Assembly (NCBI RefSeq): GCF_003339865.1
Contig: NZ_QPKV01000006.1
Span: 1 to 64,000 of the forward strand
Source: Pedobacter chinensis
Lineage (GTDB): Bacteria; Bacteroidota; Bacteroidia; Sphingobacteriales; Sphingobacteriaceae
Length of the DNA stretch: 64,000 bases
Reading direction: 5' to 3'
Below, piece after piece: positions 8,509-17,625 of the stretch. Every line of letters starts with the position of its first letter. Position 1 is the first letter of the stretch. The position numbers and the translations under genes are program-made. The notes below the pieces were generated by a model. It saw nothing but the letters and a program-made list of their open reading frames with translations. It was not told where the DNA came from and made no database searches.

Positions 8509-8871
8509 TGTGTTTCTTGCGGATTTTAATATAAAGACTCTGTTAAATGTACAATTTAAGATAGTTAATTATTATCAATGTAAAAGAAAATATTTTGCCA
8601 TTGAATGATTAAATAATAATGCAAATTGATACATTTTGATAACAAATTGAAATGGACAGATAAGTCAGTGTGGATTAAAAACCATTATTTAGCTACTCAT
8701 TATTAGCGAATAATAGCCTGTTAAAATAGGCTGAATCCGGAGTAACTAAACCAAATAAATTATGGAGCTACATCCTCCAATTGTAATAAGTAGAGCTATA
8801 CTTACTAAACACTATTCAAATCGGATATAGTATCAAATCAAAGTGCTTATTAAAAATTAACCAAATAATAT
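8509..8871. other. Divergent control region between HTCS and susC
   Basis: This AT-rich gap has no open frame of note. Two short hairpins are visible: AGCCTGTTAAAATAGGCT near 8717-8734, and TGGAG...CTCCA near 8762-8778. The second lies in what would be the susC leader. The HTCS binding site should be here, but no clear direct repeat was found. Confidence 0.4.
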
Positions 8872-11800
8872 ATGAAAGTAAATTTACTAAATCACAAACC
8901 AATAAGGTTTGAAGCCATGCCTAAATTTAAATGGATTATGGCCGCCCTGTTAATTGCAGGTAATGTTGGTTATTCTATGTCTTCATCTGCAAAAGGGCAA
9001 TCAACAGAAGTTCGTGCAACAGTACCGGTCACGGGAACGGTAACGGATGCAAAAGGTTTGCCGATACCCGGAGTTGTGGTTACAGAGAAAGAAACCTCTA
9101 ATCGTGTAATTACTGATGCTAATGGTAGATATAAAATAGAGGTAAGCAGTAGAGCAGCTGTATTAGTATTCAGTTATGTTGGTTTTAACAACCAGGAAGT
9201 TAAGGTTGGCAATAATTCATCAGTTAACATTACTCTTTCAGATGATGTTAGATCGCTAAATGAGGTAGTTGTTATTGGATATGGCACGCTTCGCGAAAAA
9301 GAAATTAGTAGTACCATTACGCATATAGGCTCAAAAGATCTGCTTACTGTTGGGGGAAACAATGCTTTAATGTCGTTACAGGGAAAAGTTGCCGGCTTAA
9401 GTATTGTTAACACGGCAACAGGTGATCCTAATTCTTCTCCAAGTATTCAGCTTCGTGGTGTATCTTCCCGTAATGCAGGCTTAGGGCCGCTTTATGTAGT
9501 TGATGGAATACCAGGTGGCAATGTTGATAATATTAACCAGAATGATATCGCATCCATAGATGTGTTAAAGGGCGGGGCAGCATCAGCCATATATGGCACA
9601 CGCGGAAGCAATGGAGTGATTCTCATTACAACCAAAAAAGGGACTTCAGAGGCACAAATGAATTATAATAATTATTTTTCTTTAGATTTTCCTACTAACC
9701 GGCTTGAGGCGTTATCGGCAGATGAATTTCTTGCTAATAAGAAAGGGATTGATAAAGGTGCAAGAACCAACTGGATGGAAGAAATTACCCGCAAATATGC
9801 TTATTCGCAAAGGCATACTGTTTCTGCTTCAGGCGGTGGTGCACGAACTAACTATTATATATCAGGAGATTATAGAAATGGTGAAGGTGTAGATTTCCGC
9901 TCATCAAGAATTGAATACGGAGCAAGAATAAATATTACACATACACCAGAAAACAATCTTTACACCATTGCGCTGAATGTTTCACCTCGTTATCTTAAAT
10001 CAAACAATTCAGATAGTCCAACAGGCAGTGATAATGGTTTTGCCCAGGCATTAAGTCTTAATCCAACACAACCAGTATTCGATCCAACCAACCCTAATCT
10101 GTATTTCAGAGTAACTGAAGGTTTAACTAATCCTTACAATCCGGTTGAACAGGCTCGCATCGTGCAACAAGGTACTGATGGAAAGTATTTAGATTGGAAT
10201 GGTTCATTCAAATTAAACATTCTTAAAAACTGGAATACACAGGTTATGGTAAACCAATCGAATAGAAGTTTTTTTGATTTTTATTTCCGGCCAGCTACCC
10301 ATACAACTTCAATTCAGGCCGGACCTACCATAATGGGTGCAGCAAATAGAAGATATAATGTTAACGATACCAAGAATTTTGAATGGACAAGTAATTATTC
10401 ACTTGATTACAAACACCATTCTCTGAAATTATTAGGTGGTTATTCTTATGCCTATTTCAATTACCAGGATTTATCAGGTTCAAACTCAAATTTCCCAACT
10501 GATGTTTATACCTATAATAACCTTGGAAGCGGACTTTATAATGTTAATATAAATGCACAAAATGCTGTAGGCAGCAGTCAAAACGATTCAAGACTTATTG
10601 CATTCTTTGGCAGGTTAAATTACAGTTTTAATGATGAGGTATTTGTTTCAGCCAGTTTACGCCGTGAAGGTTCATCAAAATTCGGAGCCGGCCATAAGTG
10701 GGGGAATTTTCCGGCGGTATCTGCAGCCTGGGATTTGAGCCAGAGACCCTTTATAAAATCGCTTAATTGGATTAATAATTTAAAAATAAGGGCTGATTAT
10801 GGTGTAACCGGTAATCAGGATTTTGATAATTATCGATCTTTAGATACCTATACCGGTGCAGGCCGCTACCTTTTCAATGGAATTCTCTATCAGGTATATG
10901 GGCCAAGTCAAAATATGAATAATGATTTAAGGTGGGAGAAAGCTTTAAATTATAACATTGGCTTAGATTTTTCACTATTTAGCAACAGGTTATCCGGAAG
11001 TATAAATTACTATATCCGCAAAAATCAGGATTTGTTAGGATCTTACGATGTTCCGATTCCACCAAATGTTCAACCTACTATATATGCAAATGTTGGTTCA
11101 ATGAACAATTCAGGTATCGAATTTCAGTTAACCGGAACCGCTGTTAAAACCAATAGTTTTAATTATGAAATATCCCTGGCAGCGGCAACCCTTCAAAATA
11201 AGTTTATCTCTTTTTCAAATGATATCTTTAAAGGCCAGCCTTATATAGATGCAGTGGGCCTTCCTTCTCCTGGAAGTCCCGGCACCATTCAAAGGCTTCA
11301 GGAAGGGAAACGCATAGGGAATTTCTATATGCTTAAATCTGCAGGTTATGATTCTTTCGGAAGGCTTTTGGTTTATAATCGGGCAGGCGAGATTATTCCT
11401 GCAACGGCATCAACAACCGCTGATAAACAATTTGTGGGCAATGGCTTGCCCAAGTTTACCTTAAGTTTAGGCAATACATTCAGATATAAAAATTTTGATG
11501 TCTCAGTTTATTTAAGAGGGGCTTTTGGTTATAGTATTTTCAATACAATTGCATTTTATATCGGCACTCCGGCGGCTGCAGCAGGTACCAATGTGTTAAA
11601 ATCAGCGTATGATGGAGGTAAATACTCCAAATTAACTCAAAACAGTACATCTGCTTATGCTTCTGATTATTTTCTTGAAAACGGAAATTTTGTGAAAATA
11701 GATAATGTTGGTATTGGATACACCCATAACGTTAAAATTAAATATCTAAAATCTGTAAGGTTTTTTCTAACGGGCAGAAACCTGTACACTTTTACCAAAT

Positions 11801-11919
11801 ATACAGGCGGAGATCCGGAAAGTACTTCTGTAAACGGCCTCTATCCGGGTTCAAATGGAAGGATCAATTATTATCCGTCTACATTACAGGTATTGGGCGG
11901 TTTACAGGCTAGTTTTTAA
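8872..11919 (+). CDS. susC: SusC/RagA-family TonB-dependent outer-membrane transporter
   Basis: This 1015-residue protein has a signal peptide (about 1-43), a carboxypeptidase-regulatory-like beta-sandwich (about 53-125, VTGTVTDAKGLPIPGVVV) and a TonB-box/plug start at EVVVIGYGT (131-139). The plug contains LRGVSS and the VLKGGAASAIYGTRGSNGV motif, followed by a 22-strand barrel. The C-terminus ends in an aromatic (LQASF). It imports an oligosaccharide across the outer membrane together with SusD, using TonB energy. It lies 17 bp before susD, so the two are co-transcribed. The paired HTCS upstream suggests induction by the glycan. The substrate is unknown because no hydrolase accompanies the pair. 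Confidence 0.95.
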   Translation: MKVNLLNHKPIRFEAMPKFKWIMAALLIAGNVGYSMSSSAKGQSTEVRATVPVTGTVTDAKGLPIPGVVVTEKETSNRVITDANGRYKIEVSSRAAVLVFSYVGFNNQEVKVGNNSSVNITLSDDVRSLNEVVVIGYGTLREKEISSTITHIGSKDLLTVGGNNALMSLQGKVAGLSIVNTATGDPNSSPSIQLRGVSSRNAGLGPLYVVDGIPGGNVDNINQNDIASIDVLKGGAASAIYGTRGSNGVILITTKKGTSEAQMNYNNYFSLDFPTNRLEALSADEFLANKKGIDKGARTNWMEEITRKYAYSQRHTVSASGGGARTNYYISGDYRNGEGVDFRSSRIEYGARINITHTPENNLYTIALNVSPRYLKSNNSDSPTGSDNGFAQALSLNPTQPVFDPTNPNLYFRVTEGLTNPYNPVEQARIVQQGTDGKYLDWNGSFKLNILKNWNTQVMVNQSNRSFFDFYFRPATHTTSIQAGPTIMGAANRRYNVNDTKNFEWTSNYSLDYKHHSLKLLGGYSYAYFNYQDLSGSNSNFPTDVYTYNNLGSGLYNVNINAQNAVGSSQNDSRLIAFFGRLNYSFNDEVFVSASLRREGSSKFGAGHKWGNFPAVSAAWDLSQRPFIKSLNWINNLKIRADYGVTGNQDFDNYRSLDTYTGAGRYLFNGILYQVYGPSQNMNNDLRWEKALNYNIGLDFSLFSNRLSGSINYYIRKNQDLLGSYDVPIPPNVQPTIYANVGSMNNSGIEFQLTGTAVKTNSFNYEISLAAATLQNKFISFSNDIFKGQPYIDAVGLPSPGSPGTIQRLQEGKRIGNFYMLKSAGYDSFGRLLVYNRAGEIIPATASTTADKQFVGNGLPKFTLSLGNTFRYKNFDVSVYLRGAFGYSIFNTIAFYIGTPAAAAGTNVLKSAYDGGKYSKLTQNSTSAYASDYFLENGNFVKIDNVGIGYTHNVKIKYLKSVRFFLTGRNLYTFTKYTGGDPESTSVNGLYPGSNGRINYYPSTLQVLGGLQASF

Positions 11920-11936
11920 TTCTAATAATTACGAAA

Positions 11937-13649
11937 ATGAAATTAATTTCAAAATATAAATCGGTAATGGTAATGACGCTGATTGGTGCACTATCTTTAA
12001 ATAGTTGTACTAAGCTTGATGAAAAACCATATGATAAAATTACTTCACAGAATTTCCTTCAAACAAAGGATGATGTGATCAGAGATTTTTTAAGATCTTT
12101 TGAACATGGTTATTGGACCATTCAAAGTACTTATACTGCACAGGAAGACTCATCAGATGAAATGATGACGCCTAACAGACAGGGTGACTGGCTTGATGGC
12201 GGACTTTATCAAAGGCTTCATAACCATACCTGGATTACTGCCGATGGATATACCAGCTCCATGTGGAATGATCTTTATCAAGGCATAACACTGGCAACAA
12301 ACTCTTTAGAAGATATAGAAGCCATTGACCCTGCAAAATTCAATATGACTGCTGCCGAAAAAGCAGATTTTGTATCTGAATTAAGGGTACACAGGGCGTG
12401 GTTCTACCTTCGTTTATTTGATCTCTATAGAAATATAGTTATTATAACCAAAGTTAAGGGAGAAAATCAAGGCAAACCTCAATCAACGCCACAAGAAACC
12501 TTCAATTTTATAGAAAACGAATTGCTGCAGGCACTTCCTGGTTTGCCAACCAATACTGCCCTTGGTGCAAGAGGAATTGGCCGCTGGACAAAAGGTGCAG
12601 CAATGGCATTGTTAAGCAGGCTTTATCTGAATGCTAAAGTATATATAGGCCAGGATAAATTCGCACAATGTGCAACCGTATGCCAGGATATTATTGATGG
12701 AAAATATGGTACCTATGCCATTGAAAGCCGGTGGGATGCACCATTTGATTATTCTAATGTAACATCTGCAGAAATGATGTTTGGTTTCCCGGCATCTAAT
12801 ATCACTCGCTGGCATTATTCCAGTGGTATGTACTTTTGGAGTTACCCTGTTAACACGCCACAATATTTTGGTAATACAGATGTGGGCACCACAATGAATC
12901 CGAAATATTCACTTCAACCGGGTAGAGATGTAAACGATGTGGAGTTACCGTATGCATTAGGCAAACCTTTTGTTAAATTTCAAAAGTATGCTGATGACGT
13001 ACGATTAAAAAAATATAAAAACTTAGGCGGCAGTAAAAGAGAAGGCATGTTTCTTTTTGGTTATCTGCCTTATGTAAATGCTCAGGGAGCAACAGTAAAC
13101 GTTCAGGGAACCAAAGGTTATACAATTTACATCAGAGATGCCGTTGGTTATTTTCTTGATACTCCTCCTGGCGTAGCGCCTGCCGATAAAGAATCCAATA
13201 TGAACCATGCTGATCAAAATTCGGGCATACCTGTAGTAAAATATCCCTGGTATCCAACTGGTGATGCTAACGCATTAATGTCTGCTTATGCAGAGATCCG
13301 GCTTGCCGAGGTTTATTATAGTTTAGCAGAATGTAAATACAGGGCAGGAGATAAAGCAGGAGCGAGCGCCCTGTTAAATAAGGTTAGGGCAAGATATTAC
13401 CCCGATGGTTCGCCAAGCCTTTATAATCCGGATGGCAGTAGCCTGAATGATCAGGAAATGTTGGACGAATGGGGACGAGAGTTTGTGGTTGAAGGAAGAC
13501 GGAGAACAGATATGATTCGCTGGGATGTGTTTTCTAAAGGAACATGGTGGGACAAACAGCCTGATGCAGATAATCATACAGAAATTTTTCCAATTGGCTT
13601 AAACATACTTAACATTAATCCTCAGTTAAAACAAAACCCGGGATATTAA
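11937..13649 (+). CDS. susD: SusD/RagB-family surface glycan-binding lipoprotein
   Basis: This 570-residue lipoprotein has lipidation Cys24 in SLNSC, an N-terminal SusD-like domain (LDEKPYDKITSQNF), TPR-like helices including FVSELRVHRAWFYLRLFDLY, and the usual C-terminal RagB/SusD end: LAEVYYSLAECKYRAGDKAG, then EFVVEGRRRTDMIRW and FPIGLNILNINPQLKQNPGY. It sits as a lid on the SusC barrel outside the cell and binds glycan. It directly follows susC. The family and pairing are clear. The ligand is not. Confidence 0.95.
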   Translation: MKLISKYKSVMVMTLIGALSLNSCTKLDEKPYDKITSQNFLQTKDDVIRDFLRSFEHGYWTIQSTYTAQEDSSDEMMTPNRQGDWLDGGLYQRLHNHTWITADGYTSSMWNDLYQGITLATNSLEDIEAIDPAKFNMTAAEKADFVSELRVHRAWFYLRLFDLYRNIVIITKVKGENQGKPQSTPQETFNFIENELLQALPGLPTNTALGARGIGRWTKGAAMALLSRLYLNAKVYIGQDKFAQCATVCQDIIDGKYGTYAIESRWDAPFDYSNVTSAEMMFGFPASNITRWHYSSGMYFWSYPVNTPQYFGNTDVGTTMNPKYSLQPGRDVNDVELPYALGKPFVKFQKYADDVRLKKYKNLGGSKREGMFLFGYLPYVNAQGATVNVQGTKGYTIYIRDAVGYFLDTPPGVAPADKESNMNHADQNSGIPVVKYPWYPTGDANALMSAYAEIRLAEVYYSLAECKYRAGDKAGASALLNKVRARYYPDGSPSLYNPDGSSLNDQEMLDEWGREFVVEGRRRTDMIRWDVFSKGTWWDKQPDADNHTEIFPIGLNILNINPQLKQNPGY

Positions 13650-13786
13650 GAAACTGTTTAAAGATGATTTAAATTTTTACAGTTTTAAAGATGCGTGGAC
13701 ACACCCGGTATTAAACCCTGGGCGTATATTCACAACCCAATTTAATCTTTCGAAGAAATTTAAACCGTTCCAAAAAATATAAAAAA

Positions 13787-14248
13787 ATGAAAAAAAATAT
13801 AAAAAACACCTGCATGAATGGATTTCATGCTGAATATATGATGTTATTGTTAACGGTAATGATAATAGGCGTTTCATGCAAAAAGGAACTGAAAGCATCT
13901 GATCCGCTTCCGTTAATATATTCTAGTGTTTACATTGTAGGTGATGCAAGTGCTGCAAAATGGGATATAGCAGCGGCATTGCCTATGATTGTAAACCCTT
14001 CCAATTCTGCAGAATTTACCTGGACGGGTCCGCTTGTGGCTGGTGAAATTAAGTTTCCAACATTACGCAACTGGACTGCAGATTGCTTTATGTCGGCTAC
14101 AGCGGCACAACCAATTAGCAACAATAAGGCACAGATAGCGCTTGGAGGCAATCCGGATTTAAAATGGAAGCTTAGTGCTGCAGAAGCTGGTAATTATAAA
14201 ATTACGGTTGACATGAAAGCTATTACTGTAAGCTTTCAAAAATTATAA
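13787..14248 (+). CDS. SusE/SusF-like outer-membrane lipoprotein (single module)
   Basis: This 153-residue lipoprotein has a long N-terminus and a lipobox ending at Cys31 (IIGVSC). One beta-sandwich module follows: VYIVGDASAAKWDI at its start, then PTLRNWTADCFM, and a closing NYKITVDMKAITVSF. That is the pattern of the starch-binding C-terminal modules of SusE and SusF, but only one module is present while SusE/F carry two or three. It is the third gene of the susC-susD unit, 137 bp after susD. It probably helps hold glycan at the surface. Binding to a particular sugar is not predictable. Confidence 0.7.
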   Translation: MKKNIKNTCMNGFHAEYMMLLLTVMIIGVSCKKELKASDPLPLIYSSVYIVGDASAAKWDIAAALPMIVNPSNSAEFTWTGPLVAGEIKFPTLRNWTADCFMSATAAQPISNNKAQIALGGNPDLKWKLSAAEAGNYKITVDMKAITVSFQKL

Positions 14249-14266
14249 AATAATTATTGCACGCTT

Positions 14267-14305
14267 AAACACCTCGGTTTTATAACAACCGGGGTGTTTT
14301 TTTTT
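14267..14305 (+). terminator. Terminator of the susCD operon
   Basis: AAACACCTCGGTT pairs with AACCGGGGTGTTT over a 7-nt loop, with one or two wobble pairs, and is followed by a run of T. It closes the susC-susD-susE/F-like unit, so no further PUL genes belong to this transcript. Confidence 0.8.
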
Positions 14306-14339
14306 AAAACCTCTATTAAATTTCTATCTCAAGCAGAGC

Positions 14340-15218
14340 TTAAAAAGAGTTGAATTTATCTTTCATTCCAAAAAAGCCAAGCAAGCCTCCAGTATGGATG
14401 GCAAGAATTTTATCATTATTGCTAATCTTTCCTTGATTTTGCAATTCAAAAATTGCATAAAACATTTTTGCGGTATAAACAGGATCAATCAATAACCCTG
14501 TTTCTGCAATGAATTTTTTAATAAAGCTAATCAGTTCGGGTGTGGTTTTGGCATAGCCCCCAAAGTGGAATTCATTGTGCAAATTTAAATGGGTGGAAAG
14601 AGAGGTATATCTGGAGATTTCTTCCCTGATAAACTCTCCTCCTTTTAAAACAGGAATTACATGTAGCTGCGTTTTATGGTCTTTTGCCTGAATAGCCTTT
14701 AATAATCCGGCAGCTGTAGTGCCTGTTCCTGCTGCGACAAAAACATGGTCGTAAGTTTCCTCCAGTTCATCTATTATTTCAGCGCAACCTGTTACTGCTT
14801 CAGCCGAAGCTCCACCTTCATTAATGAAAAATGCATTTTGATCAGTATTAAAATTTTGCTCAAATAATTCTTTCTTGTTTTTATAACGTTCTCTATCTAC
14901 AAAAATGAGTTTCATGCCGAAAAGAGAACAAAGCAAGAGCATTTCATTTTTTACTGCTTCGCCCCGAACAAATGCTGAAGATTTTAGTCCGAATCTTGCT
15001 GCCGCTGCTGCTGTTGCAACGAGATGATTTGAATAAGCACCGCCAAATGTGATCAAATGGTTTTTGCCTTCAAATTTTGCCCGTTCTAAAATGAATTTTA
15101 GCTTACGCCACTTATTTCCGGAAATATATGGATCAATTAAATCATCACGTTTAACAAAAAAGTTGCTAAAAGGATTAATTTCTATTTTTTGAACAGGACT
15201 GTATATTTTTTGAAACAC
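14340..15218 (-). CDS. PLP-dependent D-cysteine desulfhydrase / ACC deaminase family enzyme
   Basis: This 292-residue cytoplasmic enzyme is of the tryptophan synthase beta fold. The PLP lysine should be Lys36 in SGNKWRKLKF. The substrate loop LITFGGAYSNHLVATAAAAA and a phosphate-binding glycine-rich stretch VAAGTGTTAAGLL are present. The family splits D-cysteine to pyruvate, sulfide and ammonia, or opens 1-aminocyclopropane-1-carboxylate. The two activities are not separable by eye. It is somewhat shorter than the usual 320-340 residues. It is convergent with the PUL and has its own hairpin upstream at 15227-15260. Confidence 0.85.
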   Translation of the reverse strand: MFQKIYSPVQKIEINPFSNFFVKRDDLIDPYISGNKWRKLKFILERAKFEGKNHLITFGGAYSNHLVATAAAAARFGLKSSAFVRGEAVKNEMLLLCSLFGMKLIFVDRERYKNKKELFEQNFNTDQNAFFINEGGASAEAVTGCAEIIDELEETYDHVFVAAGTGTTAAGLLKAIQAKDHKTQLHVIPVLKGGEFIREEISRYTSLSTHLNLHNEFHFGGYAKTTPELISFIKKFIAETGLLIDPVYTAKMFYAIFELQNQGKISNNDKILAIHTGGLLGFFGMKDKFNSF

Positions 15219-15226
15219 ATGTAAAA

Positions 15227-15260
15227 ATAAAAAACACCTGCAAATTGCAAGTGTCTTTTT
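15227..15260. terminator. Hairpin with T-tracts on both strands
   Basis: CACCTGCA and TGCAAGTG pair with one wobble over a 3-nt loop. On the minus strand the hairpin is followed by TTTTTTATTTTT just before the start of the desulfhydrase gene. It may end read-through from the outer-membrane protein gene upstream or act as an attenuator. Confidence 0.5.
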
Positions 15261-15460
15261 AGCGTTTTCTTTAGATTCTTACTACCTAAAATATATTTCC
15301 CTGATCAGATAAGGGAAAAAATTAAGCACAATCTTAACGTTTTGAGTAAAATTTTTCATAGTGTTACAGATTAGATATTTTATAGTATTAACTATGAACA
15401 AAAAATAAGCCAATATAGTTTTAGGTTAATCAAAAATAAATTATTAACAGTAATTTAATC

Positions 15461-16492
15461 TTAATTATTTCCAATTCCCAATCCAATTCCTGCATTAATC
15501 ATGTGATATTTTGCTGCGGTATATGAACTGTAAAATTTAAAGAAACCAAATTTTAGCTGAAAACCTATACTGGCTCTTACTCCATCAATGTCAGTTTGTT
15601 TTACCGAAATTGGGTCTACATAAGTTGCAGAGGTAAGCGCGCCTGTAGCAAAACGATATGTTCCCAATGCTTTCAAATCTGTTTTAGAAGTTTGATAGCC
15701 TACGCTGGCGAAAGGCGTAAAGAATAAGATCTTTTTTGATACGATGGCATCAACGTTTACACCGTTGAACTTTGCATCAATACGTTGATCGGAATTCGCC
15801 TGGTTTTCAATATTTAGATCAAGAGTATATTTATACTGGGTAAAACCTCCAGAAATTGCGATATCTATAGGAATTAATTTCTCCGATTTCCCCATAAACA
15901 GCGGTAACAACTCAACCTTCGCACCCACACCAATCATAGATAAACTTCCTAAATCGTCACTCAATTTAATTTTTGGCATTGCTCTCAGAGAGATATCAAT
16001 GTTTTTGGGTAAGCCTAAAGTAGCCTGAATTTGAGCAGAGGGAACCGTATGAAATCCTACACCTTGTGGCAGGTTGAAAAATTTTCCGGTTGGAGTTCCT
16101 GAGTTTGTATACACTTCCATTCTTCCTCCAACCTGATCATTACCAAAAGCCGTTGGACCGATAGAAGAAGAACCGGGTGCTGGCTTAATATCGGTTAAAT
16201 TAAGTGTGTTTACATCATAACTTCTTGCCGATTGAGGTACAAAAACGCCAGATACTGAAACCCTGACATCAAATTTTAAAAAACCTTTTGATTTTGCTGT
16301 ATTGTTCCAGCCGTCGTTTAGCCCTAATCCTAATCCTTTATAAAGCGGATCAAAATATGCATTGATAAGTTTTGTTGCATCGGCCGGACCGGAAACAAAC
16401 AGATCTCCAACATCTTGTTGTGCGCTGGCTTTTTGAACAAAAAAAAGCAGAATTAAAGCTAGAAAAGCTTTAAAAGAGTAGTGTTTATTCAT
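15461..16492 (-). CDS. Outer-membrane beta-barrel protein, DUF6588-like
   Basis: This 343-residue protein has a clear signal peptide (cleavage after ASA, about residue 24). The rest is rich in alternating beta segments and glycine, such as LSMIGVGAKVELLPLF and VRASIGFQLKFGFFKFYSSY, and it ends with AGIGLGIGNN. It resembles Bacteroidota DUF6588 proteins, whose function is not known. It stands alone, divergent from the pseudouridine synthase gene. It might be a small barrel or surface protein. The family name is a moderate-confidence guess. Confidence 0.6.
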   Translation of the reverse strand: MNKHYSFKAFLALILLFFVQKASAQQDVGDLFVSGPADATKLINAYFDPLYKGLGLGLNDGWNNTAKSKGFLKFDVRVSVSGVFVPQSARSYDVNTLNLTDIKPAPGSSSIGPTAFGNDQVGGRMEVYTNSGTPTGKFFNLPQGVGFHTVPSAQIQATLGLPKNIDISLRAMPKIKLSDDLGSLSMIGVGAKVELLPLFMGKSEKLIPIDIAISGGFTQYKYTLDLNIENQANSDQRIDAKFNGVNVDAIVSKKILFFTPFASVGYQTSKTDLKALGTYRFATGALTSATYVDPISVKQTDIDGVRASIGFQLKFGFFKFYSSYTAAKYHMINAGIGLGIGNN

Positions 16493-16581
16493 AATATGTG
16501 CCTTGTAAATGATTATTGACAGTAAAAATAAGACATTTTGGTAAAACTGAAATCATTCAAAAAATCTTGAGCTTAAAAGTT

Positions 16582-16590
16582 TATTTTTGC
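16582..16590 (+). promoter_or_regulatory. -7 box TATTTTTGC directly before the RluA-family gene
   Basis: TATTTTTGC fits TAnnTTTGC exactly and ends only 3 bp before the ATG at 16594. If used, the message would be almost leaderless. No -33 TTG at normal spacing is seen, so a chance match is possible. Confidence 0.35.
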
Positions 16591-16593
16591 AGC

Positions 16594-17622
16594 ATGGAAA
16601 ATGTGGTCGAATTGCAGGAATCAGAAGAACAAGAATTATATGAACACTTAAAAATAACAGTCGATAAAGGACAATCCTTATTGCGTATCGATAAATTTTT
16701 GATGGTTAGGGTAGAAAATGCCTCACGTAACCGCATTCAAAATGCTATTGATGCCGGGAATGTTTTAGTTAACCAGAAACAGATAAAATCCAGTTATAAG
16801 GTAAAACCTTTTGATGAAATTTCGATTGTTCTGCCTCATCCACCTCGTGATACGGAAGTTTATCCTGAAGATTTACCGCTAGATATTGTTTACGAAGACA
16901 GTGATTTACTCGTAGTGAATAAAGCTGCAGGAATGGTTGTGCATCCTGGCTTTAATAATTATACCGGAACATTGGTAAATGCATTGGCTTTCCATTTCGA
17001 ACAATTACCACAATTGCCAGGAAATGATGGCAGACCTGGCCTGGTTCATCGGATTGATAAAGACACTTCTGGTTTATTATTGATCAGTAAAAATGAAAAA
17101 TCGATAACTCATCTGGCCAGACAATTTTTTGATCACAGTATCACAAGAAAATACATTGCTCTGGTTTGGGGCGATCTCGAAAATGATGGCACTGTAAAAG
17201 GTTATATTGGCCGAAGTGTTAAAGATCGCCGGGTAATGGATATTTATGAAGAAGAAGAAAAAGGAAAATGGTCCGTAACGCACTATAAGGTTTTAAAACG
17301 CTTAGGTTATGTTACTTTAATCAGTTGTGAACTTGAAACTGGCCGTACCCATCAAATCAGGGCACACATGCAACATATCGGGCATCCGTTGTTTAATGAT
17401 GCCATGTATGGGGGCGATAAGATTTTAAAAGGGACTACGTTTAATAAATATAAACAATTTGTAGATAATTGTTTCGAATTGCTGCCCAGACAGGCTTTGC
17501 ATGCACAAAGTTTAGGTTTTATTCATCCAACAACAAAAGAGTATATGTATTTTGAATCGCCGTTACCAGCAGATTTTAAAGCTGCATTAAATAAATGGGA
17601 AAATTATATCTCCGCATCTTAA
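16594..17622 (+). CDS. RluA-family ribosomal large-subunit pseudouridine synthase (RluD-like)
   Basis: The 342-residue enzyme has an S4 RNA-binding domain at about 25-85 (SLLRIDKFLMVRVENASRNR) and a pseudouridine synthase domain with the signature HRIDKDTSG, where Asp155 is the catalytic residue. ETGRTHQIRAHMQHIGHPLF follows. It isomerises uridine in 23S rRNA, and the S4 domain plus length suit RluD. The start at 16594 was chosen over an in-frame upstream one at 16516, because the 26 upstream residues are not family-like. The class IV aminotransferase gene follows after 3 bp, so they are coupled. Confidence 0.9.
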   Translation: MENVVELQESEEQELYEHLKITVDKGQSLLRIDKFLMVRVENASRNRIQNAIDAGNVLVNQKQIKSSYKVKPFDEISIVLPHPPRDTEVYPEDLPLDIVYEDSDLLVVNKAAGMVVHPGFNNYTGTLVNALAFHFEQLPQLPGNDGRPGLVHRIDKDTSGLLLISKNEKSITHLARQFFDHSITRKYIALVWGDLENDGTVKGYIGRSVKDRRVMDIYEEEEKGKWSVTHYKVLKRLGYVTLISCELETGRTHQIRAHMQHIGHPLFNDAMYGGDKILKGTTFNKYKQFVDNCFELLPRQALHAQSLGFIHPTTKEYMYFESPLPADFKAALNKWENYISAS

Positions 17623-17625
17623 AAT

